Assembly: GCA_000383735.1 (NCBI GenBank)
Contig: KB912121.1
Coordinates: 22,157 to 37,938, forward strand
Direction: 5' to 3'
Origin: Verrucomicrobia bacterium SCGC AAA164-M04
Lineage (GTDB): Bacteria; Verrucomicrobiota; Verrucomicrobiae; Verrucomicrobiales; Akkermansiaceae
DNA length: 15,782 nt
The position numbers and the translations under genes were made by a program. The notes beneath the pieces were generated by a model, which searched no databases, had not been told where the DNA came from, and saw only the letters and a program-made list of their open reading frames with translations. Positions 1 to 7,736 of the stretch are shown piece after piece. Positions within the stretch are counted from its first letter, which is position 1. Each line of letters starts with the position of its first letter.

Positions 1-441
1 GAGTTGATCGCTCGCAACGTGGCCATCAAAGCCCGGATAGTCGAAGAAGACGAACAAGAGACTTCTGGAACGCGCGCCCTTCTCAACTTCGGCCATACCA
101 TCGGCCATGGCATTGAAGCCTCTGTTCCTTATGGCACCCTTCTTCATGGAGAAGCGATCTCGCTCGGAATTCGAGCCGCCCTCAGACTCTCGGAAAATCA
201 CGCCGACCTCGCCCCCGATGCAAGCCAGCGCATTCTTGCCCTTCTCGCTCACTACCAACTTCCTCTCAAACTTAGCGATGAGATCCCTACCGACCTTGTC
301 ATAGAAAAACTCCTGCGGGATAAAAAATTCTCCGATGGACAGAAAACATTCGTTCTTCTCGATCGTCCCGGAAACGGAATCACTTGTAGTCGTATTCCTT
401 TTGAGGAAATAGCCCTCACCGTCGACTTCCTCCGCTCATGA
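1..441 (+). CDS. aroB: 3-dehydroquinate synthase, C-terminal part (5' end outside window)
   Basis: This is the last 146 codons of AroB, which converts DAHP to 3-dehydroquinate, the second step of the shikimate pathway to aromatic amino acids; it is an NAD- and divalent-metal-dependent cytoplasmic enzyme. The frame is open from base 1 (GAG), so the gene starts upstream. The diagnostic motif LNFGHTIGHGIE lies near residues 28-39 of the visible part and supplies a metal-ligand histidine. It is followed by LLHGEAISLGIRAAL, the second conserved histidine segment of the family. The rest is the helical C-terminal domain. A full AroB is about 350-370 residues, so roughly 40 percent is visible. The stop TGA overlaps the ATG of the next gene (ATGA), which suggests translational coupling. 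The identification is firm; the N-terminal NAD-binding part cannot be judged. Confidence 0.95.
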   Translation, partial: ELIARNVAIKARIVEEDEQETSGTRALLNFGHTIGHGIEASVPYGTLLHGEAISLGIRAALRLSENHADLAPDASQRILALLAHYQLPLKLSDEIPTDLVIEKLLRDKKFSDGQKTFVLLDRPGNGITCSRIPFEEIALTVDFLRS

Positions 442-1055
442 AAATTCTAGTCCATACTGGCGGCGTCTTCCAAACCAATGGCTACATCCTTTCAGAGGAT
501 GATGGAACTTGTATCGTCATCGATGCACCAGCCGAAATTGCTGATTTCTTGGATCAAAGCTCCCTCCGAGCTACCCACCTTCTGCTAACTCACCAACACC
601 TCGATCATATTGAAGATGCCGCTAAGCTGAGAGCACAGGGGGCCAAAGTTCTGGCATTCCAGAACTACGCTCCGGAAATCATCATGGAGAAGCGGCTTCA
701 GGAAATGGGCCTGCCCGTCGAAGCATCACCCTTTGAAGTCGATGAAGTGATTGAAGACAGTCCCACCCTTAGAATCGGTGACTACCGCTTTGAGATTCAT
801 TATGTTCCCGGCCACTCGCCCGACTCAATCTCCTTTTATCTGAGCTCGAAATCATGGCTTTTTGCCGGAGATTCCTTGTTTAATGGGAGCATTGGACGGA
901 CCGATCTTCCTGGTGGGAATCACGAGCAACTCCTCGACTCCATCCGCCAGAAACTCTATTCTCTTCCCGACGAAACGGCAGTTTTTCCCGGACATGGTCC
1001 ACGGACCAGCATTGGCGAGGAAAAGAAAACTAACCCATTTTGCCCTAACACCTAG
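438..1055 (+). CDS. MBL-fold metallo-hydrolase, glyoxalase II-like (YcbL type)
   Basis: A 205-residue cytoplasmic metallo-beta-lactamase-fold hydrolase. The metal site is complete: THQHLDH gives H52, H54, D56 and H57; GHSPDS gives H126; AGDSLF gives D145; and FPGHGP gives H186. The stretch around GSIGRTDLPGGN (150-161) and the ending GHGPRTSIGEEKKTNPF are typical of the short glyoxalase-II-like group (YcbL), which lacks the C-terminal substrate domain of classical glyoxalase II. Such proteins hydrolyse thioesters such as S-lactoylglutathione or related small substrates; the true substrate here is unknown. No signal peptide is visible. The start ATG sits inside the aroB stop, and the next gene begins 12 bases after the stop. 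The family call is firm; substrate assignment is weak. Confidence 0.92.
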   Translation: MKILVHTGGVFQTNGYILSEDDGTCIVIDAPAEIADFLDQSSLRATHLLLTHQHLDHIEDAAKLRAQGAKVLAFQNYAPEIIMEKRLQEMGLPVEASPFEVDEVIEDSPTLRIGDYRFEIHYVPGHSPDSISFYLSSKSWLFAGDSLFNGSIGRTDLPGGNHEQLLDSIRQKLYSLPDETAVFPGHGPRTSIGEEKKTNPFCPNT

Positions 1056-1067
1056 ACGATCCAAAGC

Positions 1068-1640
1068 ATGACCCGCCGCCTCACCCTAACCCTGCTTGCC
1101 TGTGTAATCGCCGCTCCTAGCGCCGCTGCAATGGGGAAACGTCCCGAAAAAAACATTCTCAGCTTTCACCTACAGGGACACCAATCAGATGGGCCTAAGA
1201 TGGTTTTCCCCCTACCGATGGGAAACAAAAAGCGTTTTTTCAGAAAGAGCCCAGTCACTTTCAATAAGGAAATCGTTTCACTTAAGCACTTCATCACCGA
1301 AGATGGAACTTACGGGGCAACTTTCTCTTTTAACAAGGCTGCGGCCGGGCGAATCGCCGCCATCACTACCAGTAACCAAGATAAATGGCTCGTCGCCATG
1401 CTAAACGGGCGCCCCGTGGACGCTGTCTATATCGACAAACCTGTTGGTGACGGAAGGCTCGTCATCTGGCGCGGAATCAAGCAGGTCGAAATCATCCGAT
1501 TTGAATACGCCATGCCCCTCACCGGAGAAACAAGCAAGCAGTGGAAAGAGAGAATCAAAGGTCACGAAAGACAACGCAAAGCCGCTCAAAAAGAAGCACA
1601 AGAAGCACAAAACGAACGGAACCGCCGCCGAAACAACTAA
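1068..1640 (+). CDS. Secreted protein with SecDF P1-head-like segment and charged C-terminal tail
   Basis: A 190-residue protein. Residues 1-22 form a signal peptide (basic MTRR, hydrophobic LTLTLLACVIAA, then a small-residue SAAAMG region), so it is probably exported. The middle, roughly residues 65-150, reads like the SecDF P1 head subdomain: a beta strand with TFSF, an AAAGRIAAIT helix, then LVAMLNGRPVDAVYIDKP and GRLVIWRG. In SecD this segment is part of a much larger translocase subunit, whereas here it stands alone with no membrane segments after the signal peptide. From about residue 160 the chain is a Lys/Arg/Glu/Gln-rich helix that ends in RRRNN. The gene ends two bases before the following M23 peptidase, so the two are probably translated together and may act in the same compartment. 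The SecD resemblance is my reading of the residue pattern. No function can be assigned. Confidence 0.72.
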   Translation: MTRRLTLTLLACVIAAPSAAAMGKRPEKNILSFHLQGHQSDGPKMVFPLPMGNKKRFFRKSPVTFNKEIVSLKHFITEDGTYGATFSFNKAAAGRIAAITTSNQDKWLVAMLNGRPVDAVYIDKPVGDGRLVIWRGIKQVEIIRFEYAMPLTGETSKQWKERIKGHERQRKAAQKEAQEAQNERNRRRNN

Positions 1641-1642
1641 CG

Positions 1643-2659
1643 ATGAAATTTCTCGGGATTCTCCTACTCCTCCCTCTGGCTCTCGCAGCAGCCGAACCGC
1701 TCAAGCTCGTTCTTCCCACTGATAACCGGGCCATCTTCGATGGGAAGCCCGAGGATTTCTACATGTATGTCCTCAGATACTCGGGAACCAAGGCCTCTCA
1801 ACACTGGACTGCTGGCCAATACGGATTTGTTCGCACGATTATTGACACTGAAAAAGAAGGCCCGATCGCTACAAAGTTTCACGAAGGACTCGATATCAAA
1901 CCAACGAAACGGGATCGCAGCGGAAACCCGCTTGATGAGGTTCGATCTATTGCAGATGGTGAGGTGGTTTACATCAATAACAGCGCAGGTGGGAGCACCT
2001 ACGGTAGATATGTTGTCATTAAACACGACTGGAACTGCGGCCCCTTTTATAGTCTTTATGCTCACCTCTCACGGGTTAGCGCAAAGGTAGGTGACAAAGT
2101 CATCGGCGGAACTCCCATCGCTATCATGGGCTATAGCGGAACCGGCATCAGCCGAACCCGGGCCCACCTTCACCTAGAGCTCTGCATGCTCTCGACCAAA
2201 AACTTTACCGATTGGATTGGGACAAAAGCACCCCACGGAATCTACGATGGACGGAACCTCATAGGCGTTGATCTTGCCTCCCTTTTTCTGGCAACAAAAG
2301 AGAGTGACAAGGTAACATTGCCTAAGTTTCTTGAGAGTGCTTCGCCCTACTTTAAAGTAGCGATCCCTCGGAAAGACGAATTAGAAATCACCAAACGCTA
2401 CCCTTGGCTAAAAAAAGGAGATCATAATTCTGATAGTCCGTCTTTGGAAATTTCGTTTACCGATTCGGGAATCCCTCTGTCTGTTGTTCCAAGCCACCGT
2501 AAAGTCACGAAGGCCACGATCACCTTCGTTCGCACTACCCGCTCAAAGCACGAATTTTACACAAGAGGACGTCTGACCGGGATCGGCCGTAAGGCCACCC
2601 TCACACGTAACGGACGTAAATTTGTTGCGCTATTCACAAACGAATACACGAAGCCATAA
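1643..2659 (+). CDS. Secreted M23-family metallopeptidase (peptidoglycan endopeptidase type)
   Basis: A 338-residue LytM/M23 zinc peptidase, a family that cleaves peptide cross-links in peptidoglycan. I choose ATG 1643 because it gives a clean signal peptide (MKFLGILLLLPLALAAAEP) and lies two bases after the previous stop; the open frame extends 34 codons further upstream but only into the previous gene. The zinc site is complete: HEGLD gives H80 and D84, YAHL gives H141, and AHLHLEL gives H175 and H177. No LysM or coiled-coil region is present. About 130 residues follow the catalytic core, with no recognised domain; this part ends in a basic beta-rich stretch. With all ligands present it should be an active hydrolase and not an EnvC- or NlpD-like activator. 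Its partner is likely the protein encoded just upstream. Confidence 0.9.
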   Translation: MKFLGILLLLPLALAAAEPLKLVLPTDNRAIFDGKPEDFYMYVLRYSGTKASQHWTAGQYGFVRTIIDTEKEGPIATKFHEGLDIKPTKRDRSGNPLDEVRSIADGEVVYINNSAGGSTYGRYVVIKHDWNCGPFYSLYAHLSRVSAKVGDKVIGGTPIAIMGYSGTGISRTRAHLHLELCMLSTKNFTDWIGTKAPHGIYDGRNLIGVDLASLFLATKESDKVTLPKFLESASPYFKVAIPRKDELEITKRYPWLKKGDHNSDSPSLEISFTDSGIPLSVVPSHRKVTKATITFVRTTRSKHEFYTRGRLTGIGRKATLTRNGRKFVALFTNEYTKP

Positions 2660-2684
2660 TTCAGATCCACTACCGAAAAACCTG

Positions 2685-3143
2685 ATGACTCCTGAAGAAA
2701 AGCTAGCCTCACTTGGCCTCAAACTCCCCGATGTCGCTACGCCACTAGGCTCATACCTTAATGCCAGCCGGTCCGGAAACCTCCTGCATATCTCGGGAGG
2801 ACTCCCGATCATGGGGGACGAGAAATATCTGGGAAAAGTACCAACCCAATGCAGTGTCGAAGAGGCTAACAAGGCAGCCCGCTTGGCCGTCATCACGCGC
2901 CTTGCTGTTATTAAATCGGAACTTGGTTCAATCAATCAAGTCGCACGTATTGTGTCGGTCTCAGGCTTTGTTAACGCCGCTCCCGATTTCACTGACCACC
3001 CTCAGGTTGTAAATGGAGCGTCGGATCTCCTTGTCGAAATCTTCGGTGAAATCGGAAAGCATTCCCGCACTGCGGTTGGATGTTCCTCTTTGCCCCTTGG
3101 CGTTGCTGTTGAAATCAGCCTTATTGTTGAGGTGAAACCCTGA
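2685..3143 (+). CDS. RidA family protein (YjgF/YER057c/UK114, UK114-like subgroup)
   Basis: A 152-residue cytoplasmic protein of the RidA superfamily, whose founding members hydrolyse reactive enamine/imine intermediates released by PLP enzymes. The start at ATG 2685 gives the usual N-terminus of the longer subgroup (MTPEEKLASLGLKLP followed by a GSYLNASRSGNLLHISGG strand); an upstream ATG in the same frame at 2622 would overlap the M23 gene and add 21 unlikely residues. The conserved arginine that binds the carboxylate of the substrate is present in HSRTAVGCSSLPLGVAVEI near the C-terminus, but the glutamate that usually follows (VEIE) is serine here (VEIS). It therefore belongs to the family without assured RidA deaminase activity. 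It lies 25 bases after the M23 stop and 5 bases before mnmH. Confidence 0.9.
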   Translation: MTPEEKLASLGLKLPDVATPLGSYLNASRSGNLLHISGGLPIMGDEKYLGKVPTQCSVEEANKAARLAVITRLAVIKSELGSINQVARIVSVSGFVNAAPDFTDHPQVVNGASDLLVEIFGEIGKHSRTAVGCSSLPLGVAVEISLIVEVKP

Positions 3144-3148
3144 AATTC

Positions 3149-4207
3149 ATGGAACTTCCCGAGCGCGTCACCCTTCCATTTTCCCTCGAGGAATTCCCAG
3201 AAATTATTGACGTTCGCTCGCCTGCTGAATTCGAGATCGACCACATCCCTGGCGCCGTTAATTTGCCGGTTTTGGACGATCAAGAGCGTCATGAAGTCGG
3301 ACTCCTTCATGCTCAAAATCCCTATAAAGCACGGAGACTTGGTGCGACCTTAATCACAAAGAATATTCACCGCCACCTCGACGGATCCCTAAAGGATAAT
3401 CCTAACTCATTCGCCCCGCTCGTTTATTGCTGGCGTGGCAATCTGCGATCCAACTCAATGGCCCTCATTTTTAGAGCCATTGGTTGGAGATCCCGAGTTC
3501 TAACTGGAGGCTATCAAGCTTGGCGTAAGTTCCTGAGCGCAGACCTCGATCCACTGATCGGTGCAAGCAAGCCAAGATTCATCATTCTGGGCGGACTGAC
3601 TGGCTGCGGAAAAACCCGCTTACTTCATGAACTAAATCGCCAAGGAGCTCAGATTCTTGATCTTGAAGGACTTGCAAACCACAAAGGATCAATTTTAGGC
3701 AATACTCCCGACAGTCCGCAACCGGGTCAGAAGTGCTTTGAATCCCGACTTTGGGAGGCATTCAAAAAGTTTGATCCAAAAAAACCCGTATTTACTGAAG
3801 CCGAGTCCAATCGAATTGGTCGACTACAGTGTCCGCCACCTTTGTGGAAACGCCTCGGGGAAGGGAAAGTGGTATTGGTTGATCTCCCCCTACCAGAGCG
3901 AGGAAAATTACTCGCTCTCGAATACGAGCATTTCATCGCAAATCCCCAGTCACTCAAGGACACCTTGGATGGCTTACGGAGGCTGCGGGGTCACGAGCAA
4001 GTCGACGAATGGCATCGTCAAATTGACACCTGTGATTGGTCCACCTTTCTCGAGTCAATTCTCTTGAAGCACTACGATCTTTGCTACCGGCGACCTGGGT
4101 CGGAAGATTCTATTTATTCCGAACCCATTGCCACTCTCTCAGTCGCTAGCGCTAGCGATAGCGATTATGAAAAGGCGGCGGCTGACCTGATCTCTAAGCA
4201 CTCGTGA
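3149..4207 (+). CDS. mnmH: tRNA 2-selenouridine(34) synthase
   Basis: A 352-residue MnmH/SelU enzyme. It replaces sulfur with selenium at the wobble 2-thiouridine of tRNAs for Lys, Glu and Gln, using selenophosphate made by SelD, via a geranylated intermediate. Residues 1-130 form a rhodanese domain with the family motif YCWRGNLRSNSMA; the catalytic cysteine is C94. A P-loop domain follows, with GGLTGCGKT at 148-156, then DLEGLANHKGSILG at 171-184 and EAESNRIG, all characteristic of the family. Length matches known members. The stop TGA overlaps the GTG start of the next gene (GTGA). Near the C-terminus the codons for VASASDSD contain a perfect 16-base palindrome. No selD is in the window. 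Confident call. Confidence 0.95.
   Translation: MELPERVTLPFSLEEFPEIIDVRSPAEFEIDHIPGAVNLPVLDDQERHEVGLLHAQNPYKARRLGATLITKNIHRHLDGSLKDNPNSFAPLVYCWRGNLRSNSMALIFRAIGWRSRVLTGGYQAWRKFLSADLDPLIGASKPRFIILGGLTGCGKTRLLHELNRQGAQILDLEGLANHKGSILGNTPDSPQPGQKCFESRLWEAFKKFDPKKPVFTEAESNRIGRLQCPPPLWKRLGEGKVVLVDLPLPERGKLLALEYEHFIANPQSLKDTLDGLRRLRGHEQVDEWHRQIDTCDWSTFLESILLKHYDLCYRRPGSEDSIYSEPIATLSVASASDSDYEKAAADLISKHS
4143..4158. repeat. Perfect 16-bp palindrome inside mnmH
   Basis: The sequence TCGCTAGCGCTAGCGA is its own reverse complement, so both strands read the same. It lies within the 3' coding part of mnmH, where it encodes a Ser/Ala/Asp-rich stretch, and is followed directly by a related ATAGCGAT unit. 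It could arise from short-unit slippage or be a protein-binding or highly iterated palindromic site. One copy is seen in this window, so its role cannot be judged. Confidence 0.6.
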
Positions 4208-4968
4208 TTGACGTTCACAATCACCTGCAAGATCAACGATTTCTCGGCAGACAAAGCGAGATCATCAAGACTATGAAAGAGGTCGGCATCACAGGCTGTG
4301 TCGTGACGGGAACATCGGAAGCCGATTGGCCGGAAGTCGCCCGACTGGCTGATAAATTCCCGGATTTTATCCGCCCTGCCTTTGGACTTCATCCTTGGAA
4401 AATCAACTCCCGCTCATCGGGTTGGCTAGCAACTCTGAAAAGCTATCTCATTCGATTTCCCCATGCCATGCTCGGTGAGTGTGGTCTCGATCGCTGGATA
4501 AAATCTCCAAAACTAGCAGATCAGCACCAAATCTTCCGGGACCAAATGAACCTTGCTCTCTCCCTAAATCGTCCGACCACCATCCACTGTCTAAAAGCCT
4601 GGGGTCCTCTGATGTCCGAACTTAGGGATTTCCCACGACTCCCCCGCTTTCTTCTCCACTCATTTGGCGGGTCACTAGAAATAGGGAAAGAAGCCGCTCG
4701 GATGGGCGCTTACTTTTCGTTTTCGGGATACTTTCTTCAAACCAGAAAAGCTAAGACCCGCGAGGTCTTTAGTCGCCTCCCAATTGAGCGGATCCTTGTT
4801 GAAACCGACGCTCCTGAGATGGCGCTCCCCAATCCAAAGTTCCGCTTTAACGATCTCAATCATCCTGCAAATCTTGCGTTTATCTCTCACGAACTTGCGA
4901 AAATTTGCGATACCGAACAAGAAAGGTTCACCGCAAACACGTATGCCTTTTGGGGCGAAGATAAATAG
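4204..4968 (+). CDS. TatD-family metal-dependent hydrolase
   Basis: A 254-residue TIM-barrel hydrolase of the TatD family, which includes cytoplasmic 3'-5' exonucleases active on DNA and RNA. The metal and catalytic residues are visible in order: DVHNH gives H5 and H7, GECGLD gives E92, TIHC gives H128, LLHSFGG gives H152, and ETDAPE gives D202. The start is GTG at 4204, overlapping the mnmH stop; it is preferred because MIDVHNHL is the expected N-terminus and no alternative start precedes it in frame without entering mnmH. It closes the rightward gene run and faces the aminotransferase gene on the other strand across 67 bases. The family is sure; the exact substrate (nuclease or other amidohydrolase) is not. 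Confidence 0.92.
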   Translation: MIDVHNHLQDQRFLGRQSEIIKTMKEVGITGCVVTGTSEADWPEVARLADKFPDFIRPAFGLHPWKINSRSSGWLATLKSYLIRFPHAMLGECGLDRWIKSPKLADQHQIFRDQMNLALSLNRPTTIHCLKAWGPLMSELRDFPRLPRFLLHSFGGSLEIGKEAARMGAYFSFSGYFLQTRKAKTREVFSRLPIERILVETDAPEMALPNPKFRFNDLNHPANLAFISHELAKICDTEQERFTANTYAFWGEDK

Positions 4969-4973
4969 ATTCA

Positions 4974-4995
4974 CCCGCCTAAAAAGGGGGCGGTT
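4974..4995. terminator. Possible weak bidirectional hairpin between convergent genes
   Basis: In the 67-base gap between the convergent tatD-like and aspartate aminotransferase genes, CCGCC (4975-4979) can pair with GGCGG (4989-4993) around a nine-base loop. The position suits a shared terminator, but the stem is short and no good T-run follows on either strand, so this is only a candidate. Confidence 0.3.
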
Positions 4996-5035
4996 TCCCG
5001 TGCCCTTTGAAATCTGAATCTTACACCTAGCTTCC

Positions 5036-6208
5036 CTAGTGAGATCGGCAGAACTCCTCAAAACGACCAATCCCCTCATTAAGAACATCCAGAGTGGTGC
5101 AATAACTGATACGAACCCCCATGTCGTGACCAAAAGCCACGCCAGGGACTGCCGCCACTTTATAGCGGGTCAGAAGCTTATCGCAAAGGTTGACCGATTT
5201 GAGACCGAGACCAACGCAATTCACAAAAAAGTAAAATGCTCCCTTCGGTTCAACAACACTCACATTCGGAATCGCTTTGAGGCGAGCCAGCATAAATTGG
5301 CGACGTACATCATACTCACCCCGTAAGTTATCGATAAACGGAGCTGATGCTTCGTCAGTGAGCGCAGCAAGTGCTCCATATTGAGCAAAGCTAGTCGCAT
5401 TCGAACTGGTGTGTCCCTGGATGGTCGAGAGTGCTTTCGCAATAGCTTCGGGAGCGGCTGTATAACCGACACGCCAACCGGTCATCGAGTGTGACTTGGA
5501 AAATCCATTGACAGTGATAGTGAGGTTGTAGGCATCTTCGTTGACCGAAGCTACGCTAACATGCTTTTCCTCCCCATAGACGAGGTGCTCGTAGATTTCG
5601 TCAGCAAGAATTATAATATCCTCGTATGAGGCGACTTCGACAATCCCCTCAATCTCCTCGCGGCTATACACCGAACCTGTTGGATTACCCGGAGTATTCA
5701 GCACGATCATCTTCGTACGAGGAGACATCGCTTCTTCAAACTCCTCTGCCGTGATCTTCCACTTGTTACTTTCCTTGGTCTCTACCATCACCGGAACACC
5801 CCCAGCTAATTTCACCATCTCGGGGTAGCTCACCCAGTATGGGGAAGGAATAATGACCTCATCTCCTTCTTCAACAACGGCAAGGATCGCGTTGAAACAG
5901 GCCTGCTTTGCACCTGAAGTGACACAAATTTGGCTTGGGTCGTAGTCAACGTTGTTTTGAGTCTTAAGCTTGGTTGAGAGAGCCTCACGCAGCTCGGGAA
6001 TCCCTGCAGCGGGAGTGTATTTCGTCTTACCTTCCGCTAGGGCAGTGTAAGCCGCCTGTTTGATGAAATCAGGGGTGTCACAGTCTGGCTCGCCGCCGGC
6101 AAGCCCATAAATTTCTTCACCTGCGGCTCGGAGTGCCTTGGCTTGGTTGGTAACGGAGAGGGTCAGCGAAGGAGTCACTGAGGTTACGCGATTTGAGAGA
6201 CTGTCCAT
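5036..6208 (-). CDS. aspC: Pyridoxal phosphate-dependent aspartate aminotransferase (class I)
   Basis: A 390-residue fold-type I aminotransferase of the AAT subgroup found in many bacteria, which interconverts aspartate plus 2-oxoglutarate with oxaloacetate plus glutamate. PLP-site residues are present: NTPGNPTG (N175), LADEIYE (D203, Y206), and the Schiff-base lysine K238 in GFSKSHSMTGWRVGY, with R246 contacting the phosphate. The C-terminal arginine of VRISY binds the substrate carboxylate. I start at ATG 6208 (MDSLSNRVTSVTPSLTL), the usual family N-terminus; the frame stays open 40 codons further to 6328, but those residues look unlike the family. A 168-base gap separates it from prmA, so it probably has its own promoter. 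Some relatives also use prephenate, so substrate range is not certain. Confidence 0.93.
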   Translation of the reverse strand: MDSLSNRVTSVTPSLTLSVTNQAKALRAAGEEIYGLAGGEPDCDTPDFIKQAAYTALAEGKTKYTPAAGIPELREALSTKLKTQNNVDYDPSQICVTSGAKQACFNAILAVVEEGDEVIIPSPYWVSYPEMVKLAGGVPVMVETKESNKWKITAEEFEEAMSPRTKMIVLNTPGNPTGSVYSREEIEGIVEVASYEDIIILADEIYEHLVYGEEKHVSVASVNEDAYNLTITVNGFSKSHSMTGWRVGYTAAPEAIAKALSTIQGHTSSNATSFAQYGALAALTDEASAPFIDNLRGEYDVRRQFMLARLKAIPNVSVVEPKGAFYFFVNCVGLGLKSVNLCDKLLTRYKVAAVPGVAFGHDMGVRISYCTTLDVLNEGIGRFEEFCRSH

Positions 6209-6376
6209 GATGTTTTTTAGATAAGTAATACCCCAAAACCGGGAAAAAACATCTATGGTAGCGATCGCCGCGTTTCTCCCCGAGGAGCGGGTGATTTCTG
6301 CACCTGAGGAGTCGTCCTTGCAAGGCAAATGAGTTTTGTCCGTGAATTTTTTTTGTGACTCTGTCGCTCAAGCCCA
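6209..6376 (-). promoter_or_regulatory. Leader/promoter region of the aminotransferase gene
   Basis: This 168-base gap between the prmA stop and the aminotransferase start is the only sizeable non-coding space in the leftward run and probably contains the promoter. AT-rich blocks lie just upstream of the start (TATTACTTATCT on the - strand), but I find no convincing paired -35/-10 boxes and no clear Shine-Dalgarno sequence. A short CTCC/GGAG hairpin with a four-base loop lies near 6276-6287. Confidence 0.35.
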
Positions 6377-7195
6377 TCAAGAAGCATCGAAACTCGCAGT
6401 CATCCACTTTCCGATCTTTTTATCCGAGACCAGCTGCAATCCACATTCCTCGGCTTTGTCCAAAACCTCCTGCCATTGCTCGGCAAGGATTCCTGATAAA
6501 ATCAGCCGCCCTTTCCTTTCGATCCATTTTGTCATCAGAGGAAGGGCCCCGACGAGGACTGTCGAAAATAAATTGGCTGCCACTACCTCGAATTTTTGGG
6601 AATTCTCCCACTCGAAAACATCCGCTTCAAAGATCTCAATACCAGTGATTTGGTTTCGCTCTATGTTATGGGCCGCCACCTCAACAGCCTTGGCGTCGAA
6701 ATCAAACGCCTTGACCTTCCCGGCTCCTAAAAGCTTACCAGCGATTGCCAAAACTCCACTTCCGGTTCCCAGATCCAAAAAGCTCCAGCCAGAAGGAACA
6801 CTCTCCGAATGGTCAACCAACAATCTCAAGCAGGTCGCAGTAGTCGGGTGATCGCCGGTGCCAAAAGCCATCTCCGGGGGAACCACAATGACTTTTTTGT
6901 CCGGATAGGTTCCCTCCGCCACTTCAACCTGCGAGATGATGAGACGATCTCGAATCATCAAGGGCTCCGCCTTAGGAGCACTCATCGCCACCCAATTCCG
7001 TGATTTTAACTCACGGACCGTTCCTCCGAATTGCTCCTGGATCTCAAGCGCCCCTTCCCCAGTCTCGCAATAGACCTCGACCCGAACCGACTTACCACCC
7101 TTGATTCCACTGATGACCGAGTTTGGATTCCCGTAAAACCTTTCCTCCCATGCATCTACCCATTTCACGGCAGACAATTTCGACCAAACCCACAT
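6377..7195 (-). CDS. prmA: Ribosomal protein L11 methyltransferase
   Basis: A 272-residue class I SAM-dependent methyltransferase that methylates ribosomal protein L11. The PrmA signature FGTGDHPTT is at 111-119, the SAM-binding glycine loop DLGTGSGVLAI at 141-151, the acidic residue after the second strand in AFDFDAKAVEVA, and ANLFS at 207-211. The latter corresponds to the family's usual ANIL motif. The N-terminal substrate-recognition domain, roughly residues 1-100, is somewhat shorter than in E. coli PrmA. The start ATG at 7195 gives an N-terminus MWVWSKLSAVKW in keeping with the family. The upstream kinase gene ends 31 bases before it, with a small palindrome between them, so co-transcription is likely. 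Confidence 0.9.
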   Translation of the reverse strand: MWVWSKLSAVKWVDAWEERFYGNPNSVISGIKGGKSVRVEVYCETGEGALEIQEQFGGTVRELKSRNWVAMSAPKAEPLMIRDRLIISQVEVAEGTYPDKKVIVVPPEMAFGTGDHPTTATCLRLLVDHSESVPSGWSFLDLGTGSGVLAIAGKLLGAGKVKAFDFDAKAVEVAAHNIERNQITGIEIFEADVFEWENSQKFEVVAANLFSTVLVGALPLMTKWIERKGRLILSGILAEQWQEVLDKAEECGLQLVSDKKIGKWMTASFDAS

Positions 7196-7201
7196 TAGAT
7201 G

Positions 7202-7215
7202 AGTCTAATAAGACT
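7202..7215. other. Small palindromic hairpin in the kinase-prmA gap
   Basis: AGTCT-AATA-AGACT is a perfect five-base stem with a four-base loop lying within the 31 bases between the kinase stop and the prmA start. Without a T-run it is not a terminator. It may affect message stability or prmA translation, or may be chance. Confidence 0.4.
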
Positions 7216-7226
7216 GACCAAAGACA

Positions 7227-7736
7227 TCAAGACTTAAGAACCTGATTCACAATCTGTTCATGCGTGAAAGCAGGTGGCCTTAGATTCCCTTGGTCGACGT
7301 ATTCCGACCAATTGCGAAGTTTAAAATCATCCCGTGGATTACCACGAAGCTCGATCCGACGCTTTCGCTCAACATCATCACAACTCACAAAAATGACCCG
7401 AACCGACGTCTTAAAGCGCTCTTTGAGACCGTCGCGCCAACCGGGATCCCGAATTTCCGAAGTAAAGGGCCCAACGAGAATCACATCGGTTTGGGGCAAA
7501 TTTTCGGCGGCTGTTGCGAACAGGCATTCATAGACTGCCGCTCGAAAGGCGACCTTGTAGTCCGGGGAATCTCTATCATCGAGATCTAATCCAGCCAGAA
7601 CCATTCCAGCTCGTATTACTGGTTCGGTGACAGTGTCGCTATCCAGAAAACAGGCCCCCTTTTCAGCTGCCAGCTTTCTTCCGTAGGTGCTCTTTCCAGC
7701 TCCAGCGGGACCACAAATGACCCAAAGTTGGCCCAT
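7227..7736 (-). CDS. Small P-loop kinase (AAA_33/zeta-like NTP-binding protein)
   Basis: A 169-residue cytoplasmic protein with an N-terminal Walker A motif, CGPAGAGKST (K15, S16), in the first beta strand. This is the layout of small kinases such as gluconate or shikimate kinase and of the AAA_33/zeta-like group. A strand ending FLDSDT (about 31-36) supplies the usual acidic residues, VILVGPFTSE is the third core strand, and the arginine-rich segment DVERKRRIELRGNPRDD looks like the lid region. Its substrate is unknown. The start ATG shares one base with the stop of the upstream DUF6607 gene (TGATG), which implies translational coupling. No antitoxin-like partner gene is present, so a toxin role is not supported. 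Confidence 0.82.
   Translation of the reverse strand: MGQLWVICGPAGAGKSTYGRKLAAEKGACFLDSDTVTEPVIRAGMVLAGLDLDDRDSPDYKVAFRAAVYECLFATAAENLPQTDVILVGPFTSEIRDPGWRDGLKERFKTSVRVIFVSCDDVERKRRIELRGNPRDDFKLRNWSEYVDQGNLRPPAFTHEQIVNQVLKS

Noticed and set aside
6209..6328. An N-terminal extension of the aspartate aminotransferase to 6328
   Set aside because: The 40 added residues do not resemble the family and the internal ATG at 6208 matches the usual N-terminus.
7227..7736. A zeta-type toxin of a toxin-antitoxin pair
   Set aside because: The protein is a small P-loop kinase, but its coupled partner is a secreted 379-residue protein and no small antitoxin gene is present.
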